NCBI GenBank assembly: GCA_035762565.1
Contig: DASTOJ010000208.1
Location: forward strand, 1 to 29,024
From: AR5 sp035762565
Lineage (GTDB): Bacteria > Methylomirabilota > Methylomirabilia > Rokubacteriales > CSP1-6
Reading direction: 5' to 3'
Length of the DNA stretch: 29,024 nucleotides
Of this stretch, positions 14,283 through 22,720 are shown piece by piece. The notes beneath the pieces are model-generated. The model saw nothing but the letters and a program-made list of their open reading frames with translations, was not told where the DNA came from and searched no databases. The position numbers were made by a program, and so were the translations under genes. The first letter of the stretch is position 1. Every line of letters begins with the position of its first letter.

Positions 14283-15024
14283 GCCGCGCCACCGCCAGGC
14301 CCTGCTCGACGAACACCGCGTGGACCTCCTTGGGGCCGTGCACGCCGCGCGTGAGCGTCAGCTCGATGTCGGCGGTGCGGCTGGGGCCCGTGATGAAGTT
14401 GATCGACGCGCCCCGCCAGTCGGGCGGCGCGCCCTCGTGCCAGGCCTCCAGCGCGAGGCCGGCCTGGAGCAGCGACTCCACCAGCGCCTCGCGGCCGAAC
14501 ACGGCGACGTGGCAGGCCGGCAGCAGCGAGGCCGAGCGCGGGCGGCCCGCGCCGGAGACGACGACGAGGGTCCCGGTCTCGGCGATCGCGAGGTCCACGC
14601 CGGTGACGCCGAGGTCGGCAGCGGCGGCCAGCGCCCGGCGTTGCTCGCGCTCGCCGGCGGACGCCTCCACGCCCGGCGCCGTCGACGTCGTCAGGCCGCG
14701 CGCGGCCAGCGGCTCGGCCACGTCGAGGCCGAGCGCGTCGCCGTCCCAGGCCACCACGCTCGTCAGCTGTCGCTCGCCCGCGATCCGCGCGATGGCTTCG
14801 GGCACCTCGCGCGCCTCCCTCACCTGGTGCAGCACGCCGCCCACCCGCTCGAACTCGCGCGTGAACCGGTCGATGTTCTCCCGCCAGCGCTCCGACAGCT
14901 CGCGGCGCAGCAGGTCCAGCCGCTCGCGCGGCCGGGCGGGACGCGTGGGCGGCGAGGCCTCGAACAACCCGCGCGTCTTGCCCATCTCGCCGCGGATGCG
15001 CGCGAGGAACTCGGCCCGCGTCAT
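14275..15024 (-). CDS. lutC: LUD-domain protein, LutC-like
   Basis: The 249-residue product is an LUD-domain (PF02589) protein equivalent to LutC, one of three proteins that oxidise L-lactate to pyruvate in Bacillus. Family blocks include VAWDGDALGLDV, LGVTGVDLAIAETGTLVVVS, ASLLPACHVAVFGREALVES, INFITGPSRTADIELTLTRG and VHGPKEVHAVFVE. No Fe-S cysteine motif is present, as expected for LutC. The ATG at 15024 overlaps the lutB stop (ATGA). The order lutA-lutB-lutC on one transcript matches the known operon. Confidence 0.92.
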   Translation of the reverse strand: MTRAEFLARIRGEMGKTRGLFEASPPTRPARPRERLDLLRRELSERWRENIDRFTREFERVGGVLHQVREAREVPEAIARIAGERQLTSVVAWDGDALGLDVAEPLAARGLTTSTAPGVEASAGEREQRRALAAAADLGVTGVDLAIAETGTLVVVSGAGRPRSASLLPACHVAVFGREALVESLLQAGLALEAWHEGAPPDWRGASINFITGPSRTADIELTLTRGVHGPKEVHAVFVEQGLAVARRV

Positions 15025-16442
15025 CGCCGGCCCTCGCGCTCGAGGTCGGCCCAGCGCTCCTGGAACGTGCGGGCCGCCACCGGCGGCAGGTCGCGCGTGC
15101 GCGTCCACTGGCCGAGGAACGGCGGCAGCCGGCGGATGGCGCCGCCGCGCACGAACGGCCGCTGGAACAGCCGGCCGAGTGGCGCGGTGAGCCGGTAGAG
15201 GGCCGGGCGCTGGAGCAGCCAGCCGAGGGCGCCGAACACGAAGCGCTCGGGCCACGGCGCGATGCGGCGCTCGTCCACCTCCTTGCGCAGCTCGACCAGC
15301 ATCCGGGGAATGTCGATCCTCACCGGGCAGGCGTCGGCGCAGGCGCCGCAGAGGGAAGACGCGTGCGCGAGATCCTTGACCGACTCCGGTCCATTCAACA
15401 TGGCGGTCAGCAGGATCCCGATCGGGCCCGGATACGTGTAGCCGTAGGCGTGGCCGCCGATCTGGCGATAGACCGGGCACACGTTGAGGCAGGCGCCGCA
15501 GCGCAGGCAGGAGAGCGCCTCGCGCAGGGGCCCGGCGATCTGCCGGATGCGCCCGTTGTCGAGCAGGACCAGGTGGAACTCCTCCGGTCCCTCCAGCTCC
15601 CCGCCCCGCCGGGGGCCGTTGACGAGCGAGGTGTAGACGGACAGCTTCTGGCCCGTGGCGCTCTTGGCGAGGATGGCCAGGAACACCGCGAGGTCCGTCA
15701 TCGAGGGCACGACCTTCTCGACACCCATCACCGCCACGTGTACGCGCGGCAGCGAGGTCACCATGCGGCCGTTGCCCTCGTTGGTCACGAGCACCACGGT
15801 GCCGGTCTCGGCCACCGCGAAATTGGCGCCGGTGATCCCCAGGTCGGCCCGGAGGAACTTCTCGCGCAGCTCGTCGCGGGCGATGCGCGTGAGCACCTCG
15901 GGGTCGGGCGGGGTCTCGCGCCCGAGCTCCCGCGCGAACAGCTCGGCCACCTGGCCCTTGGTCTTGTGGATGGCCGGGGCGATGATGTGCGAGGGCCGCT
16001 CGTGGGCGAGCTGGATGATGTACTCGCCCAGGTCCGTCTCGACCGGCGTCACGCCGGCGGCCTCCAGCGCCTCGTTGAGGTGGATCTCCTCGGTGGCCAT
16101 CGACTTCGATTTCACCGCCATGCGGGCGTCCGTCCGCTTCGCGATGTCCAGCACGATCCGCCGGGCGTCCTCGGCCGAGGTCGCGTAGTGGACGTGGCCG
16201 CCACGGCGCTCGATGCTGTCGATCAGCATCTCCAGCCAGTGGTCGAGCCGCTGGAGCGTGGCCTCCTTGATCGCCCGCGCCTGGTCGCGTAGCGCCTCGC
16301 CCTCGGGGAACTCGTCGAACGCCTCCCGCCGAAGGCCGATGAACTTGGTGGTGGCGATCGTCAGCGCTTCCTGGAGGAAGGTGTCCTTGAGCGCCTGGCC
16401 GGCGCGCTCACGCAGGGGCGTGACCGGCGCCACCTCGCTCAC
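15021..16442 (-). CDS. lutB: LutB-like iron-sulfur LUD protein
   Basis: The 473-residue protein combines an LUD domain (about residues 60-300) with two ferredoxin-type [4Fe-4S] motifs, CLRCGACLNVCPVY and CGACADACPVRID, in the C-terminal third. Within the LUD part KSKSMATEEIHLNEALEAAG, DLGEYIIQLAHERPSHII, LGITGANFAVAETGTVVLVT and EGNGRMVTSLPRVHV match LutB. It should pass electrons within the lactate-oxidising LutABC complex. The GTG start at 16442 overlaps the lutA stop (GTGA). Length and domain order are normal for the family. Confidence 0.93.
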   Translation of the reverse strand: MSEVAPVTPLRERAGQALKDTFLQEALTIATTKFIGLRREAFDEFPEGEALRDQARAIKEATLQRLDHWLEMLIDSIERRGGHVHYATSAEDARRIVLDIAKRTDARMAVKSKSMATEEIHLNEALEAAGVTPVETDLGEYIIQLAHERPSHIIAPAIHKTKGQVAELFARELGRETPPDPEVLTRIARDELREKFLRADLGITGANFAVAETGTVVLVTNEGNGRMVTSLPRVHVAVMGVEKVVPSMTDLAVFLAILAKSATGQKLSVYTSLVNGPRRGGELEGPEEFHLVLLDNGRIRQIAGPLREALSCLRCGACLNVCPVYRQIGGHAYGYTYPGPIGILLTAMLNGPESVKDLAHASSLCGACADACPVRIDIPRMLVELRKEVDERRIAPWPERFVFGALGWLLQRPALYRLTAPLGRLFQRPFVRGGAIRRLPPFLGQWTRTRDLPPVAARTFQERWADLEREGRR

Positions 16443-17209
16443 GCGGCACCCCCTCGTGGTGCAGCCGCGCTCGCGGGTTCCCCTGCCCCGCCGGCCAGCA
16501 CCTCGGCCAGGTGCAGCGCGCGCACGCGCGAGCCGCGCCGCGACAGGCCGCCCCGCATCTGCATCAGGCAGCCGGCGTCGCAGGCGACGACGCACTCGAC
16601 GCCGGTCGCCTCGACGTTGGCGAGCTTCTTGTCGAGGATCGCGCTGGACACTTCCGGCAGCCGCACCGAGAACGAGCCCCCGAAGCCGCAGCACTCGTCC
16701 CCGCCCGGCAGCTCCACGAACTCGGCGCCGGCCAGCTCGCGCAGCAGCGCGCGCGGACTCTCCGACTCGCGCAGGCCGCGCAGCAGGTGGCAGGAGTCGT
16801 GGTACGTGAGCCGCCCGTCCACCGCGCGGCGGAACTTCCGCCGGCCCAGCACCTTGACGAGGAACTGCGACAGCTCGTGCGTGCGCCCGGCCAGCCGCTC
16901 GGCCGCCGTGCGCTCGGCCCCCGACAGCAGGCCGGGATACTCGTGCTTCACCATCCACGCGCACGAGCCGGAGGGCACCACCACGTGCCCGGCGCCCTCG
17001 AACAGCGCCACGGTACGCCGGGCTACCGCGGCCGCGTCCGCGTGGTAGCCGGAGTTGAACAGCGGCAGGCCGCAGCACGTCTGGCCGGCCGGGAACTCGA
17101 CCGTCACTCCCAGGCTCCGCAGCAAGCGCACGATCTTCTCGCCGATCTCCGGGTAGAACATGTCCCCCAGACAGGTGACCATGAAGGACACGCGGGGCGC
17201 GGCGCTCAC
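16439..17209 (-). CDS. lutA: LutA-like CCG-domain protein
   Basis: The 256-residue protein has two cysteine-rich CCG domains (PF02754), seen as QTCCGLPLFNSGYH and DECCGFGGSFSVRLPE, with further cysteines in SGSCAWM, HDSCHLLRG and CDAGCLMQM. These ligate Fe-S clusters in LutA, GlcF and heterodisulfide reductase-type proteins. The start is taken as GTG at 17209 (VSAAPRVSF before MVTCLGDMFYP) because it overlaps the cupin stop as GTGA; an ATG nine codons later (17182) is the alternative. It heads the lutABC block within the longer operon. Confidence 0.92.
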   Translation of the reverse strand: MSAAPRVSFMVTCLGDMFYPEIGEKIVRLLRSLGVTVEFPAGQTCCGLPLFNSGYHADAAAVARRTVALFEGAGHVVVPSGSCAWMVKHEYPGLLSGAERTAAERLAGRTHELSQFLVKVLGRRKFRRAVDGRLTYHDSCHLLRGLRESESPRALLRELAGAEFVELPGGDECCGFGGSFSVRLPEVSSAILDKKLANVEATGVECVVACDAGCLMQMRGGLSRRGSRVRALHLAEVLAGGAGEPASAAAPRGGAA

Positions 17210-17532
17210 GCGTGCGAGGGCGGCGGCGAGACGAGGACGAGCAGCAGCAGCCGGGCGCCCGAGTCGTTGACCACACCGTGGGCGGCGCCGGCCGGGGCGA
17301 CCACCGCCTCGCCCGGCTCCAGCGTGTCTTCCTCCGCGCCCACCGTGAAGCGCCCGCGGCCCTCGAGCACGACGTACACCTTGTCCTGGTCGTCGTGCGT
17401 GTGGACCTTCTGGGCCTGCCCGGGCTCCAGCGCGTAGAGATCCAGGTGAACGCGGAGCGTGGCGCCCAGCGTGATCTTGGCCATCTTCTCGGCCGAGAAC
17501 CGCGCGTGCTCGCTGAAGCGGATCTTCTTCAT
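17206..17532 (-). CDS. small single-domain cupin
   Basis: The 108-residue protein is a one-domain cupin (PF07883). Motif 1 is HTHDDQDKVYVVLEGRG with His44 and His46, and motif 2 is GEAVVAPAGAAHGVVN with His85, giving a plausible metal site. The position of the usual Glu ligand is taken by Asp50 or a near residue. It is inserted between glcF and lutA with ATGA and GTGA overlaps on both sides. It may be a small metal-dependent enzyme or a ligand-binding accessory in hydroxyacid oxidation; the sequence does not decide. Confidence 0.88.
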   Translation of the reverse strand: MKKIRFSEHARFSAEKMAKITLGATLRVHLDLYALEPGQAQKVHTHDDQDKVYVVLEGRGRFTVGAEEDTLEPGEAVVAPAGAAHGVVNDSGARLLLLVLVSPPPSHA

Positions 17533-18743
17533 GGGGCACCCACCCCCGCCGAGCGGGCCAGCAGCGTCACGGGATGCACGACCTCCAGCTCCAGGCCGCG
17601 GGCGCGCGCGCCCTTGGCGATCTGCATGAGGCAGCCGGGGTTCCCGGCGGCGACGACGCGGGCGCCGGTCTCCACGATGCGGGCGAGCTTGAGGTCGAGC
17701 AGCCGGTCGGCCATGTCGGGTTGCAGGATATTGTAGACGCCCGCGCTGCCGCAGCAGAGGTCGCTGTCGCGCAGCTCGACCAGCGTGAGGCCGGGGATCC
17801 GCCCCAGGAGCTCGCGCGGCGCGCTGCGCACCTGCTGGCCGTGGGCCAGGTGGCAGGCGTCGTGGTAGGTCACCGTCAGCGGCAGCGGCCCCAGCGGCAG
17901 CCTGGCGTCGACCAGCAGCTCGGTGACGTCGCGGGCGCGGGCGCCCAGCCGCGCGGCCGGCGCGCCCGGCAGCCAGTGGCCATAGTCGCGGATGGCCGAG
18001 CCGCAGCCGGCCGCATCGGTGACGATCCAGTCCACGTCGTCGGGGAACGCGGCGGCCAGCGCGGCGGCGCGCCCGCGGAAGGCGTCCACCCGTCCCGCGT
18101 GAAGCTCGAGCGCGCCGCAGCAGCCCTGCGCGCGCGGAATCACGACGTCCCAGCCGGCCAGCGACAGCAGGCCGATGGTCGCCCGGCTGACGTCGCTGAA
18201 GAGGTAGCGCTGCACGCACCCGGTGAGCACGCCGACACGCCCGCGCGCCCTGCCCCGGGCCGCCACGAACTCCGGCAGCGTCACCTCGATCGGCACCCCC
18301 TCCAGCAGCGCGTCGAGCGCCGCCAGCCGCGGGAACCGGCCCAGCACGCGGCTGCGCCGGACCAGCCGCTGCAGACCCGAGTGGCGGTAGCGCCGGGCCA
18401 GGCCGAGCGCGGGGGCGAGCCGCTCGGGACGCGGGAACAGCGCGAAGATCATCCCCTGCAGCCACCGATCGCGGCCGGGGCGGCCGCGACGCTCGAGGTC
18501 GGCCCGGGCCGTCTCCAGCAGCGCGCCGAACTTCACGCCGGCCGGGCAGGCCGTCTCGCACGCCCGGCAGGCGAGGCAGAGGTCCAGGTGATGGGCGTAG
18601 GTCTCGGTCGGCTCCAGGCGGCCCTCGGCCACCGCGCGCATCAGGTAGAGCCGCCCGCGCGGCGAGTCCATCTCCTCGCCCAGCACGCGGTAGGTCGGGC
18701 ACTGGGGCAGGCAGATGCCGCAGTGGACGCACGTCCGCAGCAT
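17529..18743 (-). CDS. glcF: glycolate oxidase iron-sulfur subunit
   Basis: GlcF carries electrons from the flavin subunits GlcD and GlcE. Two ferredoxin motifs lie near the N terminus (Cys5, 8, 11, 15 in CVHCGICLPQCP and Cys56, 59, 62, 66 in CLACRACETACP), followed by two CCG domains with TGCVQRYLF, GCCGALELHAG, HDACHLAHG and DLCCGSAGVYN. The ATG at 18743 leaves only four residues before the first cluster Cys, while related proteins usually have 15-25. The frame is open upstream to a CTG at 18818 that overlaps the glcE stop as CTGA, in the style of neighbouring genes, so translation may begin there. With the ATG the protein has 404 residues. Confidence 0.9.
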   Translation of the reverse strand: MLRTCVHCGICLPQCPTYRVLGEEMDSPRGRLYLMRAVAEGRLEPTETYAHHLDLCLACRACETACPAGVKFGALLETARADLERRGRPGRDRWLQGMIFALFPRPERLAPALGLARRYRHSGLQRLVRRSRVLGRFPRLAALDALLEGVPIEVTLPEFVAARGRARGRVGVLTGCVQRYLFSDVSRATIGLLSLAGWDVVIPRAQGCCGALELHAGRVDAFRGRAAALAAAFPDDVDWIVTDAAGCGSAIRDYGHWLPGAPAARLGARARDVTELLVDARLPLGPLPLTVTYHDACHLAHGQQVRSAPRELLGRIPGLTLVELRDSDLCCGSAGVYNILQPDMADRLLDLKLARIVETGARVVAAGNPGCLMQIAKGARARGLELEVVHPVTLLARSAGVGAP

Positions 18744-18814
18744 CGCTGTCGCAGCGGGGTCCGCCAGCCCGGATAGGGTCGTGGGTGGGGTGTTCGAGAT
18801 GGTGGCCGGCTCCG

Positions 18815-20119
18815 TCAGATTCCGCCCGCGAAGCGGCCGGGGTTGAGCGTGCGGCGCGGGTCGAACTCCTGCTTGAGCGCGCGCATGAGCTCGAGCGCGG
18901 GCGGCGGCACCGGCCCCCACGCGTCGACGCTCGAGCGCAGTGCGGCGGCGCCGCGCTCGACGACCACGCTGCCGTCGTCCGCGGCGACGAAGGCCCGCAG
19001 CTGCTCGATCGCCCTGGCCAGGAACGCCGGACTGCGCTGCCCCACGGCCACCCGCAGCAGGCCGAGCGGCACGCACGCGGTCACGACGAGGTCCGGCGTG
19101 TCCCCCAGCGCCGTCCGGACTTCGCCGATGGTCGCGGCCAGCCGCGTCGTGAGCGTCGTGACGCGCAGCACGGTCGAGCCGGTGCCGGCGAGCACGCGAT
19201 CGTAGGTCCGCCAGAAGCCCGGGCCCATCGTCTCCACGCGCGCGCGCACCCGCCCCGCCTGCCCGATGACCACCGCCTGCTGAGCCCGCACCGCGGCCTC
19301 GACGCTGCCGAAGGACACCACGATCCCGGCCGCGGCCGGCGGCAGTCCGCTCGCCGCGAGCGCGCCGGCGGCGAGCAGCTCGAGCCGGCTCGGCTGCAGC
19401 GTGGAATCGACGAGGCCCGCCGCCAGCTCCTGCGCGGCCTCCACGCTGCGCAGCTCCACGAGGCAGGTGGCCTCCGACTCGGGGAGCGGATGCAGGCGCA
19501 GGGTCAGCTCGCCGAGCACCCCCAGCGTACCCAGCGAGCCGACGAGCAGCTTGGGGACGTCGTAGCCGGTGACCGACTTCACCACCCGCGCGCCGCCCCA
19601 GGTGAGGACGCCGTCGGCCTGCACGAAGCGGACGCCCAGCAACAGGTCCCGCATCGTACCGCAGCGCGGGCGCAGCGGGCCGCTCGCCGCAGTGGCGGCG
19701 ATGCCGCCGAGCGTGCGCCGGCTCCAACCGGGCGGGTCGAGCGGCAGCGTCTGCCGGTGCGCGGCCAGGCGGGCGGCGAGGGCCCCGGCCGTGACGCCGG
19801 CCTGCACGGTGGCGGTGAGGTCGTCGGGGTTGTGCTCGAGGATCGCGTCGAGGCCGCCGAGGTCGAGCACGAGGTCGGCGCGCTCGGGCGGCGCGCCGAG
19901 ACCGAGCGCGCTGCCGCCGCCCCGGGGGAGCACGGCGAGCCCCTCGTCGTGAGCCAACGCCACCACGCGCGCGGCCTCGTCGAGCGTGCGCGGGCGCACG
20001 ACCCACTGCGGCTCGCGGCCGTCGACGGCGGCGGCCGCGCGCGCGGCGGGCGACTCGTCGGCGCCGGGACCGACGATCGACGCCAGCGCGCCACCGAGAG
20101 CCCGCGCGGTGACGCTCAC
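18815..20119 (-). CDS. glcE: glycolate oxidase FAD-binding subunit
   Basis: The 434-residue product is an FAD-linked oxidase of the GlcE type. The FAD-binding domain shows VRPRTLDEAARVVALAHDEG, VLPRGGGSALGLG, DPPGWSRRTLGGIAATAASG and GARVVKSVTGYDVPKLLVGS, with the cap domain and the typical end LKQEFDPRRTLNPGRF. The GTG start at 20119 overlaps the glcD stop (GTGA). The glcD-glcE-glcF order is the same as in the E. coli glycolate oxidase operon. The complex converts glycolate to glyoxylate at the membrane, passing electrons onward. Confidence 0.92.
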   Translation of the reverse strand: MSVTARALGGALASIVGPGADESPAARAAAAVDGREPQWVVRPRTLDEAARVVALAHDEGLAVLPRGGGSALGLGAPPERADLVLDLGGLDAILEHNPDDLTATVQAGVTAGALAARLAAHRQTLPLDPPGWSRRTLGGIAATAASGPLRPRCGTMRDLLLGVRFVQADGVLTWGGARVVKSVTGYDVPKLLVGSLGTLGVLGELTLRLHPLPESEATCLVELRSVEAAQELAAGLVDSTLQPSRLELLAAGALAASGLPPAAAGIVVSFGSVEAAVRAQQAVVIGQAGRVRARVETMGPGFWRTYDRVLAGTGSTVLRVTTLTTRLAATIGEVRTALGDTPDLVVTACVPLGLLRVAVGQRSPAFLARAIEQLRAFVAADDGSVVVERGAAALRSSVDAWGPVPPPALELMRALKQEFDPRRTLNPGRFAGGI

Positions 20120-21561
20120 ACCCACGTTCCCGCCGGCAGCACCGGCCGCTGCGGGCGAAAGCCCTCCCCGCACGCGGGGTGCGAGGGCAGCAGCTTGGCG
20201 GGGTTCATCAGCCGGCCGGGATCGAAGGCGCGGCGGATCCGGTACATGAAGTTGAGGTCGGCGTCGGCGTACTGCAGCGGCAGGTTCTTGGCCTTGTCGA
20301 AGCCGATGCCGTGCTCGCCGGTGACGCTGCCGCCCAGCGCGATGCACGCGCGCAGCAGCTCCTCGTTGGCCTCCTTGGCGCGCTCCAGCTCCTCGGGCCG
20401 GCGGTCGTCGTAGCAGATCATCGGATGGAGGTTGCCGTCGCCGGCGTGAAATACGTTGGCGATGCGCAGGCGGTAACGCTCGCCGATGGCGACGATCTCC
20501 CGCATGATCTGCGGGAGCTTGGAGCGCGGCACCACCGCGTCCTGCAGCAGGTAGGCGGCCGTGAGCCGGCCCACCGCGCCGGCCGCCTCCTTGCGCCCTG
20601 TCCAGAGGAGCGTCCGCTCGGCCTCGTCGCGGGCGACCTTCACCGACAGCGCGCCCCGCTCGCGGCACATGGCCGCCGCGCGCGCGCCCAGCACCTCCAC
20701 CTCCGCGCGCGGCCCGTCCAGCTCGATCAGCAGCACGGCGCCGGCGCCCTCGGGGTAGCCGGCGCCGGTGCCGGCGTTGATGGCGCTGATGATGGCCTCG
20801 TCGAGCATCTCGAGCGCGGCGGGGACCATCCCCGACGCGATGATCGCCGACACGGTCTCCGAGGCCTCCACGAGCGTGCGGAACGCCGCCAGCACGGTCT
20901 TGACGGCCTCGGGCAGGTGCGTGAGGCGCACCGTCACCGCGGTCACCAGGCCGAAGGTGCCCTCGGAGCCGACCGCCACGCCGGTCAGGTCGTAGCCGGG
21001 CCGGTCGACCGCCTTGCCGCCGAGCCGCAGCAGCTCACCGCGGCCGGTGACCATCTCGAGGCCGAGGACGTGGTTGGTGGTGATCCCGTACTTCAGGCAG
21101 TGCGGCCCGCCCGCGTTGGTGGAGACGTTGCCGCCGATCGAGGACACCATCTGGCTGGAGGGATCGGGCGCGAAGAACCACCCGCGCTCGCGCACGGCAT
21201 TGGACAGCCACAGGTTGATGAGCCCCGGCTGCACCGTCGCGCACCGGTTCGGCAGGTCGACGTCGAGGACGGCCGCCATCCGGTTCATCCCCACCATGAC
21301 GCCGCCCTCGGCCGCCATGGCCCCGCCGATCAGCCCCGTCCCCGACCCCCGCGGCACGATCGGCACCTTCTCGCGCCCGCACAGCCGCACGATCCCCTGC
21401 ACCTGCTCCACAGTGGACGGCAGCGCCACCGCATCCGGCGCCCCCTTGTAAAACGTATGCATGTCGCACTCGTACACCATCCGCCCCTCGGGCGTGGTCA
21501 CGAGCGCGTCCGCCCCCACCATCGCTCGCAGCTCCGCCACAAAGTCCGGGCTCAGCACCAT
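20116..21561 (-). CDS. glcD: glycolate oxidase catalytic FAD subunit
   Basis: The 481-residue protein is a GlcD/D-lactate dehydrogenase family FAD enzyme. Visible blocks are VALPSTVEQVQGIVRLC, IVPRGSGTGLIGGAM, APDPSSQMVSSIGGNVSTNA, GYDLTGVAVGSEGTFGLVT, FHAGDGNLHPMICYD and SVTGEHGIGFDKAKNL, ending in FDPGRLMNPAKLLP. The C terminus is extended by about 20 residues (from PSHPACGEG). The ATG at 21561 lacks a recognisable Shine-Dalgarno, unlike many genes here. It is the first gene of a run of ten tightly coupled genes reaching the HAD gene. D-2-hydroxyacids other than glycolate are possible substrates. Confidence 0.93.
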   Translation of the reverse strand: MVLSPDFVAELRAMVGADALVTTPEGRMVYECDMHTFYKGAPDAVALPSTVEQVQGIVRLCGREKVPIVPRGSGTGLIGGAMAAEGGVMVGMNRMAAVLDVDLPNRCATVQPGLINLWLSNAVRERGWFFAPDPSSQMVSSIGGNVSTNAGGPHCLKYGITTNHVLGLEMVTGRGELLRLGGKAVDRPGYDLTGVAVGSEGTFGLVTAVTVRLTHLPEAVKTVLAAFRTLVEASETVSAIIASGMVPAALEMLDEAIISAINAGTGAGYPEGAGAVLLIELDGPRAEVEVLGARAAAMCRERGALSVKVARDEAERTLLWTGRKEAAGAVGRLTAAYLLQDAVVPRSKLPQIMREIVAIGERYRLRIANVFHAGDGNLHPMICYDDRRPEELERAKEANEELLRACIALGGSVTGEHGIGFDKAKNLPLQYADADLNFMYRIRRAFDPGRLMNPAKLLPSHPACGEGFRPQRPVLPAGTWV

Positions 21562-21609
21562 GACAGAACGGAGTTTACCGCGTTAGCGGAGCGTTGGAAG
21601 GGCGCGAAG

Positions 21610-21631
21610 CCCCCTCCGAATGGTCTGGGGG
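21610..21631. repeat. C5/G5 inverted repeat between korB and glcD
   Basis: CCCCC (21610-21614) and GGGGG (21627-21631) can pair across a 12-nt loop. Together with the stronger hairpin at 21672-21694 it makes this 136-nt spacer look like a composite repetitive element of REP type. Only one copy is in the window, so dispersal cannot be shown here. Confidence 0.35.
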
Positions 21632-21671
21632 AGGCAGGGAGGAGCACATCGAAGACGTGCGACGACCGCCG

Positions 21672-21694
21672 GAAGGGGGGCAAAGCCCCCCTTC
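21672..21694 (-). terminator. strong G/C hairpin after korB
   Basis: GAAGGGGGGC (21672-21681), an AAA loop (21682-21684) and GCCCCCCTTC (21685-21694) form a perfect 10-bp stem. On the minus strand it begins 3 nt after the korB TGA (21700-21698). No T-tract follows, so it may be a transcript-stabilising or Rho-assisted end, or part of a REP-like element. Confidence 0.55.
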
Positions 21695-21697
21695 GGG

Positions 21698-22716
<1,019 letters not shown>

Positions 22717-22720
<4 letters not shown>

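Noticed and set aside
21572..21599. Possible glcD promoter TTCCAA / TAAACT on the minus strand
   Set aside because: The -10 box would end about 11 nt before the ATG, giving a nearly leaderless message, and the -35 match is poor.
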